DNA of 64,000 nucleotides from Pseudomonas psychrophila (GTDB taxonomy: Bacteria > Pseudomonadota > Gammaproteobacteria > Pseudomonadales > Pseudomonadaceae), in the NCBI RefSeq assembly GCF_001043005.1, contig NZ_JYKZ01000018.1, forward strand, positions 1 to 64,000. Direction: 5' to 3'. The notes beneath the pieces are model-generated. The model was not told the origin of the DNA. It searched no databases and was given only the letters and a program-made list of their open reading frames with translations. The position numbers and the translations under genes are program-made. Shown one piece after another: positions 52,007-61,041 of the stretch (the stretch's first letter is position 1; each line of letters opens with the position of its first letter).

Positions 52007-52893
52007 TTGGCGAACGAGCGCAGCAAGCGGTGTGGCGGGATTATCTGGAACTGACCAAACCCAAAGTGCTGGTACTGATGCTGATTACCTCGCTGGTGGG
52101 CATGTTTTTGGCAACTCGCGCCGGTGTGCCCTGGACTGTGCTGATCTTCGGGAATCTGGGGATTGGTCTGTGTGCGGGCGGTGCGGCGGCGGTCAACCAT
52201 GTGGTGGACCGGCGCATTGACGCCGTCATGGCTCGCACCCATAAACGCCCGTTGGCTCAGGGGCGTGTGTCACCGCTTGGCGCGCTGTCCTTCGCCCTGT
52301 TGTTGGCCTTGGCGGGGATGGGGTTGCTGCTGGTGTTTACCAATCCGCTAACCGCCTGGCTGACGCTGGCTTCCTTGCTCGGTTATGCAGTGATTTACAC
52401 CGGTTTCTTGAAGCGGGCCACGCCGCAAAATATTGTGATCGGCGGCTTGGCCGGGGCGGCACCGCCATTACTCGGGTGGGTGGCAGTCACGGGGCATGTC
52501 ACCGCCGAGCCGCTGCTGCTGGTGTTGATTATCTTCGCCTGGACCCCGCCGCATTTTTGGGCGCTGGCCATTCATCGCAAGGAGGAATACGCCAAGGCGG
52601 ATATCCCGATGTTGCCGGTGACCCATGGCGAGCACTACACCAAGGTGCATATCGTGCTGTACACCTTGGTGCTGCTGGCAGTCAGCTTGCTGCCGTTTGT
52701 GATTCACATGAGCGGCTTGCTCTATCTGGTGTGTGCGCTAGGGTTGGGCGCACGCTTTCTGCATTGGGCGTGGGTGCTGTACCGTGGCACCCAGCCGCAC
52801 GCGGCGATCAACACGTTCAAGTATTCTATCTACTACCTGTTCTTGCTGTTTATCGCGCTGCTTGTCGATCACTACCTAGTGTTGAACCTATGA
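51994..52893 (+). CDS. cyoE: Heme O synthase (protoheme IX farnesyltransferase)
   Basis: 299 residues from a GTG start, with AAGGAG 8 nt ahead. Prenyltransferase motifs NHVVDRRIDAVMARTHKRPL and the second Asp-rich loop near HRKEEYAKADIPML. Farnesylates heme B to heme O, the substrate of CtaA encoded just before. Also called ctaB. Overlaps ctaA (13 nt) and senC (ATGA, 4 nt). Confidence 0.95.
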   Translation: MATLIGERAQQAVWRDYLELTKPKVLVLMLITSLVGMFLATRAGVPWTVLIFGNLGIGLCAGGAAAVNHVVDRRIDAVMARTHKRPLAQGRVSPLGALSFALLLALAGMGLLLVFTNPLTAWLTLASLLGYAVIYTGFLKRATPQNIVIGGLAGAAPPLLGWVAVTGHVTAEPLLLVLIIFAWTPPHFWALAIHRKEEYAKADIPMLPVTHGEHYTKVHIVLYTLVLLAVSLLPFVIHMSGLLYLVCALGLGARFLHWAWVLYRGTQPHAAINTFKYSIYYLFLLFIALLVDHYLVLNL

Positions 52894-53525
52894 CTAAAAC
52901 TCAAAAAACCGTCTATATCCTCGTTGCGCTGGTGGCGTTGGTCATGGGCCTGACGTTCAACAAAATGATGTCGGGCAAGGAGCAGGGCGACAACACGTCC
53001 CTGATTGATGCCGGGATCATTCTGCTCCCGCAAAGCCGCCAGTTGCCGGATGTGACGATGACCAACCAAGACGGTCAGCCGGTGGTGATGAACGCGCTGA
53101 AAGACAAGTGGAGCATGCTGTTTTTTGGCTACACCTTCTGCCCGGACATTTGCCCGACCACCCTGGCTCAGCTGCGTCAGATCAAAAGCGAGCTGCCTAA
53201 AGAGGTGCAGGACAAACTGCAAATCGTACTGGTCAGCGTCGACCCCAATCGCGATACACCGCAACAGCTCAAGCAATACCTGGGCTACTTTGACCCGCAG
53301 TTTGTGGGCCTGACCCCAGTTTCCATCGAGGAACTGCAAACACTGGCCAACGCAGTGAGCATTCCGTTTATTCCGGCGGACACCAGCAAACCGAACTACA
53401 CCGTGGATCACAGCGGCAACCTGGCGCTGATCGGGCCGGACGGCACTCAGCGAGGTTTCATCCGCGCACCGTTCAACAACCAGAAGATGGTTGCCCAATT
53501 GCCGGGGTTGGTTGAGCGCAAGTAA
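52890..53525 (+). CDS. senC: Sco1/SenC-family copper chaperone
   Basis: 211 residues. Membrane anchor VYILVALVALVMGLTFNKM, then a thioredoxin fold with copper ligands Cys84 and Cys88 in FFGYTFCPDICPTT and His174 in NYTVDHSGN. It metallates the CuA site of subunit II. Last gene of the operon. ATG at 52890 overlaps the cyoE stop by 4 nt. Confidence 0.95.
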   Translation: MTKTQKTVYILVALVALVMGLTFNKMMSGKEQGDNTSLIDAGIILLPQSRQLPDVTMTNQDGQPVVMNALKDKWSMLFFGYTFCPDICPTTLAQLRQIKSELPKEVQDKLQIVLVSVDPNRDTPQQLKQYLGYFDPQFVGLTPVSIEELQTLANAVSIPFIPADTSKPNYTVDHSGNLALIGPDGTQRGFIRAPFNNQKMVAQLPGLVERK

Positions 53526-53536
53526 GGGAAAGAAGC

Positions 53537-53630
53537 CTGTAGTCGCTGCCGAAGGCAGCGAAGGGGTGCGAAGCGACCCTCAGTCTATGAAGGTCCTACT
53601 GCCCTTATCGCAGCCTGCGGCAGCGGCAGG
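53537..53630. repeat. Inverted repeat (GTAGTCGCTGCCG family) after the cox operon
   Basis: TGTAGTCGCTGCCGAAGGCAGCG with an inner GGTGCGAAGCGACC, and the inverted CGCAGCCTGCGGCAGCG at 53610-53626. Same family as 1984-2030 and 10086-10172. It starts 12 nt after the senC stop. Confidence 0.7.
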
Positions 53631-53640
53631 AAACGGCAAC

Positions 53641-53667
53641 TGTGGGAGCGAGCCTGCTCGCTCCCCC
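53641..53667. repeat. REP unit, GTGGGAGCGAGC family
   Basis: TGTGGGAGCGAGCCTGCTCG then CTCCCCC, a single compact unit between the cox operon and metQ. Confidence 0.75.
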
Positions 53668-53708
53668 AATAGGGCCTGACCTGCAACAGAGTCTCTACAA
53701 GGTAGTGC

Positions 53709-54479
53709 TTAGAACGCCGGAACGATGGCGCCTTTGTATTTTTCCAGAATGAAGGCTTTCACTTCCGGGGTATGCAGGGCAGCCACCAGCTTTTGCATGT
53801 CAGCCGACTCTTTGTCGTCCGGGCGAGCTACCAGAATGTTCACGTAAGGCGAGTCGCTGCCTTCAATGACCAGCGCATCTTTTTCCGGATTTAGTTTGGC
53901 TTCCAGCGCGTAGTTGGTGTTGATCAGCGCCAGATCAACCTGGGTCAGCACGCGCGGAATGGTGGCGGCTTCCAGCTCGCGGAACTTCAGGTTTTTAGGG
54001 TTTGCGGTGATGTCCTTGACCGTGGACAGGATGTTGGTCGAGTCCTTGAGCTTGATCAGGCCTGCCTTGTCCAGCAACAGCAGGGCACGGCCGCCGTTGG
54101 TGGCGTCATTGGGGATGACAACGGTGCTGCCGTCCTTCAGTTCATCCAGCTTTTTGTACTTGCTCGAGTAAGCACCCAGCGGCTCGAGGTGAACGGCTGC
54201 AACGCTGACCAAGTGTGTGCCCTTGGCCTTATTGAACTCATCCAGGTACGGCTGGTGCTGGAAGAAGTTGGCGTCCAGACGCTTTTCGGCCACTTGTACG
54301 TTTGGCTGGATGTAGTCGGTGAAGACCTTGACCTTAAGGTTCACGCCTTCTTTGGCCAGTGCAGGTTTCACGAACTCCAGGATCTCGGCATGCGGCACCG
54401 GAGAAGCGGCTACCGACAGGTCGCCCGCGTGGGCCGAAAACGCCGCAACAGCGGCCACAGCAGCAAATAACTTCTTCAT
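53709..54479 (-). CDS. metQ: D-methionine-type ABC transporter substrate-binding protein MetQ
   Basis: 256 residues of the NlpA/MetQ family (VAASPVPHAEILEFVKP, YIQPNVQVAEKRLDANFFQHQP, YVNILVARPDDKE). It binds methionine or a related compound for the MetNI permease. The signal ends FSAHA-GDLSV with no lipobox Cys, so unlike E. coli MetQ it would be a soluble periplasmic protein. It follows metI with an 81-nt gap of hairpins. Confidence 0.92.
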   Translation of the reverse strand: MKKLFAAVAAVAAFSAHAGDLSVAASPVPHAEILEFVKPALAKEGVNLKVKVFTDYIQPNVQVAEKRLDANFFQHQPYLDEFNKAKGTHLVSVAAVHLEPLGAYSSKYKKLDELKDGSTVVIPNDATNGGRALLLLDKAGLIKLKDSTNILSTVKDITANPKNLKFRELEAATIPRVLTQVDLALINTNYALEAKLNPEKDALVIEGSDSPYVNILVARPDDKESADMQKLVAALHTPEVKAFILEKYKGAIVPAF

Positions 54480-54496
54480 TCAGCAACTCCTTGTGA

Positions 54497-54534
54497 ATAC
54501 CTGGGTTCAGGTATCTGCCAGCCGTTGGCTGGCG
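54497..54534 (-). other. Two adjacent stem-loops in the metI-metQ gap
   Basis: ATACCTG-GGTT-CAGGTAT (54497-54514) and a second stem around CCAGCC-GTT-GGCTGG (54518-54532). Both lie between metI and metQ on the transcript. Such structures often shield a downstream message from decay or reduce upstream expression, giving more binding protein than permease. Confidence 0.5.
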
Positions 54535-54560
54535 GTTACGTTTATTGACGCGGGTCGCGT

Positions 54561-55235
54561 TTACTTACGCGAAAAGTGAACCACCAGCCTGTCGCCAACG
54601 GTTTGCAGAATTTGCACCAGAATCAGCAACAGCACCACTGTGACGATCATTACGTCGGTCTGGAAGCGTTGATAGCCGAAACGGATTGCCAGGTCACCCA
54701 GACCGCCTGCGCCGACCACACCGGCCATCGCCGTGTAACCCACCAGAGTGATGGCGGTCACGGTAATGGCTGCAAAGATGCCGGGGCGCGCTTCAGGTAG
54801 CAAGGCGCTGGTGATGATCTGACGGGTGCTGGCGCCCATTGCCTGGGTGGCCTCGATGATCCCGCGATCCACTTCACGCAGTGCGGTTTCTACCAGACGG
54901 GCGAAGAACGGCGTAGCGCCCACCACCAGTGGCGGAATTGCACCGGCGACGCCCAGCGAGGTGCCGGTAATCAGTACTGTGAAGGGGATCATCACAATCA
55001 GCAGGATGATGAACGGCAGCGAACGCAGAATGTTCACCGCCAGCGACAGAAAGGCGTACACGGTCTTTTGTTCGAACAGTTGGCGCGGGCTGCACAAAAA
55101 CAGCAACACACCCAGCGGCAGGCCCAGCACGATGGTGAACAGCAGCGAACCGCCGAGCATCATCAGGGTGTCGCCGGTGGCCAGCCAGATTTCCAGCCAG
55201 TCGATGTTGGAGAAAAAACTCAAGAAAGCGTCCAT
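54561..55235 (-). CDS. metI: Methionine ABC transporter permease MetI
   Basis: 224 residues with five or six membrane helices. The EAA-type coupling loop is ATQAMGASTRQIITSALLPEARPGI. Overlaps the metN stop by one nucleotide (TAATG), so translation is coupled. Forms the channel with MetN. Confidence 0.93.
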   Translation of the reverse strand: MDAFLSFFSNIDWLEIWLATGDTLMMLGGSLLFTIVLGLPLGVLLFLCSPRQLFEQKTVYAFLSLAVNILRSLPFIILLIVMIPFTVLITGTSLGVAGAIPPLVVGATPFFARLVETALREVDRGIIEATQAMGASTRQIITSALLPEARPGIFAAITVTAITLVGYTAMAGVVGAGGLGDLAIRFGYQRFQTDVMIVTVVLLLILVQILQTVGDRLVVHFSRK

Positions 55236-56242
55236 TAGCGCAGCACCTCCATATGAACGTCAGCGGCAACGAAGCTGGCGAAAGCCGCTTCCATGTCCCC
55301 ACCGGTGATGGCGAGGGTCAGTTGCCCATAAGGGGTGTCTTTGATGCGGTCAATGCGACCAGCCAGGATGCTGTAGTCCACACCCGTTTCGCGGGCGATG
55401 GTGCCCAGCAACGGCGCGTAGGTAGATTCGCCCTGGAAGGTCAGGCGTACGATACGGCCTGGGACATGGGCGAAATCGTCGCGCTGCTCGCTCTCGTCTA
55501 CCTGCTCGTCTTCCTGCACAAAACGCTTGGTGGTCGGGTGCGTGGGGTGCAAAAACACCTGCGCCACCGGGCCTTGCTCGACAATTACGCCGGCATCCAT
55601 CACGGCCACTTCATCACACACGCGTCGGATCACATCCATCTCGTGGGTGATCAACACGATGGTCAGCTTCAGTTCCCGGTTGATTTCGGCCAGCAGTTGC
55701 AGCACCGAGGCGGTGGTTTGCGGGTCGAGGGCACTGGTGGCTTCGTCGCACAGCAAAACCTTGGGTTTGGTGGCCAGGGCACGGGCAATGCCCACGCGTT
55801 GTTTCTGGCCGCCCGAAAGTTGCGCCGGGTATTTTTTGGCGTGCTCGGACAAGCCCACGCGCTCGAGCAACTCGGCTACGCGTTGCTCGATGGCACTGCG
55901 GGACAATTCACCGGCCAGTGTCAGCGGCATTGCTACGTTGTCAGCAACGGTCTTGGAAGCCAGCAGGTTGAAATGCTGGAAGATCATGCCGACTTGCTGG
56001 CGCAAACGACGCAGGCCGTTGGCGTCCATCGCGGTGACGTCTTCGTTGTCGACAATGATCTTGCCGCCGCTCGGGGTCTCGAGACGGTTGATCAGGCGCA
56101 GCAATGTACTTTTACCCGCACCGGAGTGGCCAATCAGGCCGAACACCTGGCCGCTCTCAACACGCAAAGTGGTGGAGTGCAGCGCGGGAATGTCCTTACC
56201 GGCAACCCGGTAAGTTTTATGAACGTTATGAAACTCAATCAC
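55235..56242 (-). CDS. metN: Methionine ABC transporter ATP-binding protein MetN
   Basis: 335 residues. Walker A GLIGHSGAGKSTLLRLI, the LSGGQKQRVGIARAL signature, Walker B VLLCDEATSALDPQT and switch His in VLITHEMD. The C-terminal NIL (ACT-like) domain (RLTFQGEST, GGDMEAAFASFVA) senses methionine in E. coli MetN. Start at GTG 56242 gives the typical VIEFHNVHKTY beginning; an in-frame ATG at 56293 lies in a non-conserved stretch. Divergent from katE. Confidence 0.94.
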   Translation of the reverse strand: MIEFHNVHKTYRVAGKDIPALHSTTLRVESGQVFGLIGHSGAGKSTLLRLINRLETPSGGKIIVDNEDVTAMDANGLRRLRQQVGMIFQHFNLLASKTVADNVAMPLTLAGELSRSAIEQRVAELLERVGLSEHAKKYPAQLSGGQKQRVGIARALATKPKVLLCDEATSALDPQTTASVLQLLAEINRELKLTIVLITHEMDVIRRVCDEVAVMDAGVIVEQGPVAQVFLHPTHPTTKRFVQEDEQVDESEQRDDFAHVPGRIVRLTFQGESTYAPLLGTIARETGVDYSILAGRIDRIKDTPYGQLTLAITGGDMEAAFASFVAADVHMEVLR

Positions 56243-56495
56243 GTAGCGAACCTTGTGGGCGCGTAAATAGAAGTTCAGCGGTAAGCCGGGCACGCATCTT
56301 ATCGTGCTCGTATAGAGGCTCTTAGCATTTATTTGCGCAGGATCCTTTGATTTGGCAATAAGACGACTAAAGGTCAGAAAAAAGGAACGACGGCAAAGGC
56401 AAGGCGTCAGTACTTAAGCAGCTCGCATCCCGCCTCGGGAAATTTGTCTACAAAGCCCGACTCATGGGGCTTTCGCAAACAAGGAGTTTAGTCTG

Positions 56496-58634
56496 ATGAG
56501 TAGCAAAAAACCGTCTTCCAATAAGAGCCAGATGGCCGGCACCGACACCTTGGATCGTGGCAACAGCAACGTCAAACTGGAAAGCCTTGAAGCCTTCCGC
56601 GATGACGCCACCGACCAGGCATTGCGCACCAATCAGGGGGTGAAGATTGCGGACAATCAAAACACCCTGAAAGCCGGTGCGCGTGGCCCGTCGCTGCTGG
56701 AAGACTTCATCATGCGGGAAAAAATCACCCATTTTGACCATGAGCGTATTCCAGAGCGCATCGTGCATGCCCGAGGCAGTGGCGCACATGGCTACTTCCA
56801 GGCTTATGAGTCCCACAGTGCCTTGACCAAGGCAGGTTTCCTGCAGGACCCGGGTAAAAAAACTCCGGTGTTTGTGCGGTTTTCTACGGTGCAAGGTCCG
56901 AGGGGGTCTGGGGACACGGTGCGAGACGTACGTGGGTTTGCCGTCAAGTTCTTCACGGACGAAGGTAATTTCGACCTGGTCGGCAACAATATGCCGGTGT
57001 TCTTCATTCAGGATGCGATCAAGTTCCCCGACTTCGTGCATGCCGTAAAACCCGAGCCCCATAACGAAATGCCTACCGGTGGCTCGGCCCATGACACTTT
57101 CTGGGACTTCGTCTCACTGGTTCCGGAATCAGCGCATATGGTCATTTGGGCCATGTCCGATCGAGCCATCCCGAAAAGCCTGAGAAGCATGCAGGGTTTT
57201 GGGGTGCATACCTTTCGTTTTATCAACGCCGAAGGAAAGTCGAACTTCGTCAAGTTTCACTGGCGGCCGAGCGTGGGTACCTGCTCTTTGGTGTGGGATG
57301 AAGCGCAAAAGCTGGCTGGTAAAGACACTGACTTTCATCGGCGCGATCTGTGGGACGCCATTGAAACCGGTGACTATCCTGAGTGGGAATTCGGCGTTCA
57401 GATCATTCCCGAAGAGGATGAGCACGCATTCGACTTCGACATTCTGGATCCGACCAAACTGATTCCTGAAGAAGTGATCCCGATTACGCCGCTGGGCAAA
57501 ATGGTGCTCAACCGTAATCCGGACAACTTCTTTGCCGAAACCGAGCAGGTTGCGTTTTGCCCGGGGCATATTGTGCCGGGGATCGACTTCTCCAATGATC
57601 CCTTACTGCAAGGCCGTCTGTTTTCCTACACCGATACGCAGATCAGCCGTCTTGGCGGACCGAACTTTCATGAAATCCCGATCAACCGTCCGGTAGCGCC
57701 ATTCCATAACAATCAGCGTGATGCCCAGCACCGCAGCACCATCCACAAGGGGCGTGCGTCCTACGAACCCAATTCCATCGATGGCGGCTGGCCTAAAGAA
57801 ACGCCACCCGCTGCCAGCGATGGCGGGTTCGAGAGTTACCCGGAGCGCATCGACGCCAACAAGATTCGTCAGCGCAGTGAATCGTTCAGCGATCATTTCT
57901 CCCAGGCGCGGCTGTTTTTCAACAGCATGAGCAAGCACGAGCAAGAGCACATTATTGCGGCTTACAGTTTTGAACTGGGCAAGGTGGAGCGCGAGACGAT
58001 CCGTGCGCGCCAGGTGAACGAGATCCTGGCCAATATTGATCTGAGGCTGGCCGGGCGCGTGGCCGAAAACCTCGGCTTGCCAGCTCCGAAGGCCGGGACT
58101 GTGGCTGAACGCAAGGTCAGCGTCACTCAATCCCCGGCCCTGAGTCAGGCCAACTTGCTGGCGGGCAATATCAAAACCCGCAAGGTGGCAATTCTGGCTG
58201 CCAACGGGGTTGATGGTCAGGCGATTGATGTGTTGAAACAGGCGCTTGCGGCCGAAGGGGCGCATGCCAAGTTGCTGGGGCCAACCAGCGCGCCGGTCAA
58301 AACCGCTGACGGCACTTTGCTGGCGGTGGACGGGTCGATGGAAGGCCTGCCCTCGGTGGCGTTCGACGCGGTGTATGTGCCGGGTGGAGCGGCGTCAATC
58401 AAGGCCTTGAGCGGTGATGGCGTGGCTTTGCATTACCTGCTGGAAGCTTACAAGCACCTCAAGGCGATCGCTTTGCACGGCGAAGCCAAACAGCTGCTGG
58501 ATGTGCTGCATTTGCAGGCGGATGAAGGGTTGTTGGTGATCAAAGATGCCAAGGAGCTGAAGGCATTTTTCGCGGCTATTGCGCAACATCGGGTGTGGGC
58601 ACGAGAGGCGAAGGCCAAGGCGATTCCTGCCTGA
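56496..58634 (+). CDS. katE: Large-subunit (clade II) monofunctional catalase HPII
   Basis: 712 residues. Catalytic His91 in RIVHARGSGAHG, Asn near 164 in VGNNMPVFF, heme-ligand Tyr378 in RLFSYTDTQISRLGGPNF. From about residue 560 a flavodoxin/GATase1-like domain follows (KVAILAANGVDG, VYVPGGAASI), typical of clade II. The residue equivalent to E. coli His392, which bonds to the heme Tyr, is Cys355 here (AFCPGHIVPG). It removes hydrogen peroxide, usually in stationary phase. GCAAACAAGGAG precedes the ATG. Confidence 0.95.
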   Translation: MSSKKPSSNKSQMAGTDTLDRGNSNVKLESLEAFRDDATDQALRTNQGVKIADNQNTLKAGARGPSLLEDFIMREKITHFDHERIPERIVHARGSGAHGYFQAYESHSALTKAGFLQDPGKKTPVFVRFSTVQGPRGSGDTVRDVRGFAVKFFTDEGNFDLVGNNMPVFFIQDAIKFPDFVHAVKPEPHNEMPTGGSAHDTFWDFVSLVPESAHMVIWAMSDRAIPKSLRSMQGFGVHTFRFINAEGKSNFVKFHWRPSVGTCSLVWDEAQKLAGKDTDFHRRDLWDAIETGDYPEWEFGVQIIPEEDEHAFDFDILDPTKLIPEEVIPITPLGKMVLNRNPDNFFAETEQVAFCPGHIVPGIDFSNDPLLQGRLFSYTDTQISRLGGPNFHEIPINRPVAPFHNNQRDAQHRSTIHKGRASYEPNSIDGGWPKETPPAASDGGFESYPERIDANKIRQRSESFSDHFSQARLFFNSMSKHEQEHIIAAYSFELGKVERETIRARQVNEILANIDLRLAGRVAENLGLPAPKAGTVAERKVSVTQSPALSQANLLAGNIKTRKVAILAANGVDGQAIDVLKQALAAEGAHAKLLGPTSAPVKTADGTLLAVDGSMEGLPSVAFDAVYVPGGAASIKALSGDGVALHYLLEAYKHLKAIALHGEAKQLLDVLHLQADEGLLVIKDAKELKAFFAAIAQHRVWAREAKAKAIPA

Positions 58635-58665
58635 GGACGCAGTACACCGTTAGAAGAGGCTGAAA

Positions 58666-58700
58666 GCTGCGATCTTTTGCTTCTCGTAAAAGATCGCAGC
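58666..58700. terminator. Perfect inverted repeat between katE and the lipoprotein gene
   Basis: GCTGCGATCTTTT-GCTTCTCGT-AAAAGATCGCAGC: 13-bp arms without mismatch. It lies 32 nt past the katE stop and 15 nt before the stop of the convergent lipoprotein gene, and can stop both transcripts. Confidence 0.8.
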
Positions 58701-58714
58701 CAACGGTTGACGAG

Positions 58715-59434
58715 CTATTGCGGCTTACTTGGGATCAGCACCATTTGTGCAGGCACGTGGCGAATGATCTGACGCTCAAGCTTGAGATCGAAGTCGGGAT
58801 CGAGCTTTTTGACCCGTTTGCTGATCAGCGTTGCCAGCCAAGGGTAATCAGCCGTCCGCGGAACCTGCAGGCTGACAGTGCACTGGTAATTGACGATATC
58901 TTGCGCGATCAAATCCAGTTGATGGCGAAGTTTTGCAACATCGGCAATGTTCAGCGCGACGGTGGTGCTTTCGGCTGCAGGGTCGATCACCTTGGCCGGT
59001 GGGCGTGCTTCGGCTGCCTTGAGGGCGGCCTCGGCTTTTTCCAGCTCGGCCTTGCGTGCCTGGGCAATGGCGCTGTTGACGCCGCCTGTCAGTGCAGGTG
59101 CCTTGGGCATCAGGGCGCGGGCACGGCTCAGGGCAGTGGCTGCGGCGTTGACGTCACCTTTTTGCAGAACGATCTGGCTGCGCTGCAGGTAGGCTTCGGC
59201 CAGTTGGCGCTGGTACTGAACCAATTGCGGATCATCCCCAGACTGGGCCTGCAAGGTGCTCAGTTGGTCCTCAGCAGTCGCGAGTTCGCTGCTGGCCAGG
59301 TTTTGCTCCAGCTGTGCGATGGCCGCAGCGCGTGCGTCGACGGCAGTAGTGTCAGCCGACGGCGTGCTTTGGCAGGCGCCCAGCAGCAAGGAAAATGCGG
59401 CCAGGAGCAAGTAACGGAAGTTGAACAGCTTCAT
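58715..59434 (-). CDS. Lipoprotein with helical (TPR-like) repeat region
   Basis: 239 residues. Lipoprotein signal LLLAAFSLLLGAC with lipobox Cys near residue 20. A long helical middle (AIAQLEQNLASSELATAEDQ, YLQRSQIVLQKGDVNAAATA, AQARKAELEKAEAALKAAEA) resembles TPR or coiled coil; the C-terminal part NIADVAKLRHQLDLIAQDIV looks globular. The same gene sits beside znuB in P. aeruginosa, of unknown function. It lies 37 nt after the znuB stop and may be cotranscribed with zur-znuC-znuB. Confidence 0.75.
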   Translation of the reverse strand: MKLFNFRYLLLAAFSLLLGACQSTPSADTTAVDARAAAIAQLEQNLASSELATAEDQLSTLQAQSGDDPQLVQYQRQLAEAYLQRSQIVLQKGDVNAAATALSRARALMPKAPALTGGVNSAIAQARKAELEKAEAALKAAEARPPAKVIDPAAESTTVALNIADVAKLRHQLDLIAQDIVNYQCTVSLQVPRTADYPWLATLISKRVKKLDPDFDLKLERQIIRHVPAQMVLIPSKPQ

Positions 59435-59471
59435 TCCTGCGGCTCTCTAAGTGCGCAAAAAACAAGCAAGT

Positions 59472-60260
59472 CTACACCCCTCGACGGGGCAGAACAAAAC
59501 TCAGCAAAAACAGTGCGGCGGCAGACACCACAATCGATGGCCCTGCCGGCGTGTCCTTGAACCATGACAATGCCAGGCCACCACACACCGCCAGTATCCC
59601 CAGCATGCTCGCCCCCAGCGCCATTTGCTCCGGAGAACGTGCATGGCGTTGGGCCGCTGCCGCCGGAATAATCAGCAGGGAGGTGATCAACAACACGCCA
59701 ACGATCTTCATCGCCACGGCAATCACCACCGCGATCAACAGCATCAGAGTCAAGCGTAACGCTGCCACTGGCAAACCTTCAACCGTGGCCAGTTCTTCGT
59801 GCACCGTGATTGCCAGCAGTGGCCGCCACAGTGCAACCAGAAGCGCCAGCACCGCAGCGCTGCCGCCCAAAATCCACATCAGATCAGTAGGGCTGATGGC
59901 CAACAGGTCACCAAACAAATACGCCATCAGATCGATCCGAACTTCATGCATGAAGCTTAGTACGACCAGCCCGAGGGACAAGGTACTAGGGGCGAGAATT
60001 CCGAGCAACGTGTCGGAAGCAAGCGATTGGCGCTGTTGAAGCGTGACCAATAGCACGGCCAGCAGCAAGCAGCCCACGGTTACGGCGATGGTGGGGCTGA
60101 TGTCCAGCAAGAAGCCCATTGCTACACCCAGCAGGGCCGCGTGCGACAACGTGTCGCCGAAGTAGGCCATGCGCCTCCACACCACGAACGAACCCAAAGG
60201 TCCTGCAACAATTGCCAGAGCCAGACCTGCCAGCAGGGCGTACAGCAGAAAATCAGCCAT
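59472..60260 (-). CDS. znuB: Zinc ABC transporter permease ZnuB
   Basis: 262 residues with seven or eight membrane helices, ABC-3 family: VVWRRMAYFGDTLSHAALLGVA near residue 25 and LLIIPAAAAQRHARSPEQ late. Makes the zinc channel with ZnuC. ATG at 60260 lies inside the znuC coding end (8-nt overlap). The longer frame to 60401 is inside znuC. Confidence 0.94.
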   Translation of the reverse strand: MADFLLYALLAGLALAIVAGPLGSFVVWRRMAYFGDTLSHAALLGVAMGFLLDISPTIAVTVGCLLLAVLLVTLQQRQSLASDTLLGILAPSTLSLGLVVLSFMHEVRIDLMAYLFGDLLAISPTDLMWILGGSAAVLALLVALWRPLLAITVHEELATVEGLPVAALRLTLMLLIAVVIAVAMKIVGVLLITSLLIIPAAAAQRHARSPEQMALGASMLGILAVCGGLALSWFKDTPAGPSIVVSAAALFLLSFVLPRRGV

Positions 60261-61041
60261 GCTTGCAGCCTTCTCCATGAACGTGGGCGGATGTCGCCGG
60301 GGTATTTTCGCTGACCACTGAGCCATGCAAGTCATGGGCGTGGTCGTGATGGTGGTGATAAATCGCCAGGCTTTGTGCGTTTTTACCAAACAACTCAACA
60401 AAGGCCGGGTCGCTGCTCACTTGCTCTGGGTGACCAGAACAGCACACGTGGCGGTTGAGGCACACCACCTGATCGGTAGTGCTCATGACCAGATGCAAGT
60501 CGTGGGAGACCATCAGCACGCCGCAACCGTGGCGGTCGCGCAGGCGCGTGATCAGGGCATACAGCTCCGACTGGCCAGCCACGTCCACCCCTTGAACCGG
60601 CTCGTCGAGCACCAGCAATTCGGGTTTGCGCAGCAGGGCGCGGGCCAGCAGTACGCGCTGCATTTCACCACCTGAAACGCTTTGCACCGGGCTGTCGATC
60701 ACCTTCTCGGCGCCGACTTCCTTGAGCGCTTCAAGGGCCTGGGCGCGATCTACGCCGGGCACCAGACGCAGAAAGCGCAGCACCGACAATGGCAGCGTCG
60801 GGTCAACGTGGAGCTTTTGCGGCATGTAGCCGACGCGCAGTTTAGGCTTGCGCCAAACACTGCCACTGGTGGGCTTGAGCAGGCCGAGCACGGCCTTGAC
60901 CAGCGTGGTTTTACCGGCGCCGTTGGGGCCGATCAGGGTCACGATCTGGCCCGGTTCAACGCTCAGCTCAATAGTGTCGAGTACGTTTTGCCCGGCATAC
61001 GTCACGGTGACGTCCTGCAGGCGAATCAGTGCAGCGCTCAT
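60253..61041 (-). CDS. znuC: Zinc ABC transporter ATP-binding protein ZnuC
   Basis: 262 residues. Walker A LIGPNGAGKTTLVKAV, signature SVSGGEMQRVLLARALL, Walker B LLVLDEPVQGVDV, switch His in VSHDLH. A His-rich tail (YHHHHDHAHDLHG and HVHGEGCKHG) may bind zinc. Start ATG 61041 overlaps the zur stop by one nucleotide. Confidence 0.94.
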   Translation of the reverse strand: MSAALIRLQDVTVTYAGQNVLDTIELSVEPGQIVTLIGPNGAGKTTLVKAVLGLLKPTSGSVWRKPKLRVGYMPQKLHVDPTLPLSVLRFLRLVPGVDRAQALEALKEVGAEKVIDSPVQSVSGGEMQRVLLARALLRKPELLVLDEPVQGVDVAGQSELYALITRLRDRHGCGVLMVSHDLHLVMSTTDQVVCLNRHVCCSGHPEQVSSDPAFVELFGKNAQSLAIYHHHHDHAHDLHGSVVSENTPATSAHVHGEGCKHG

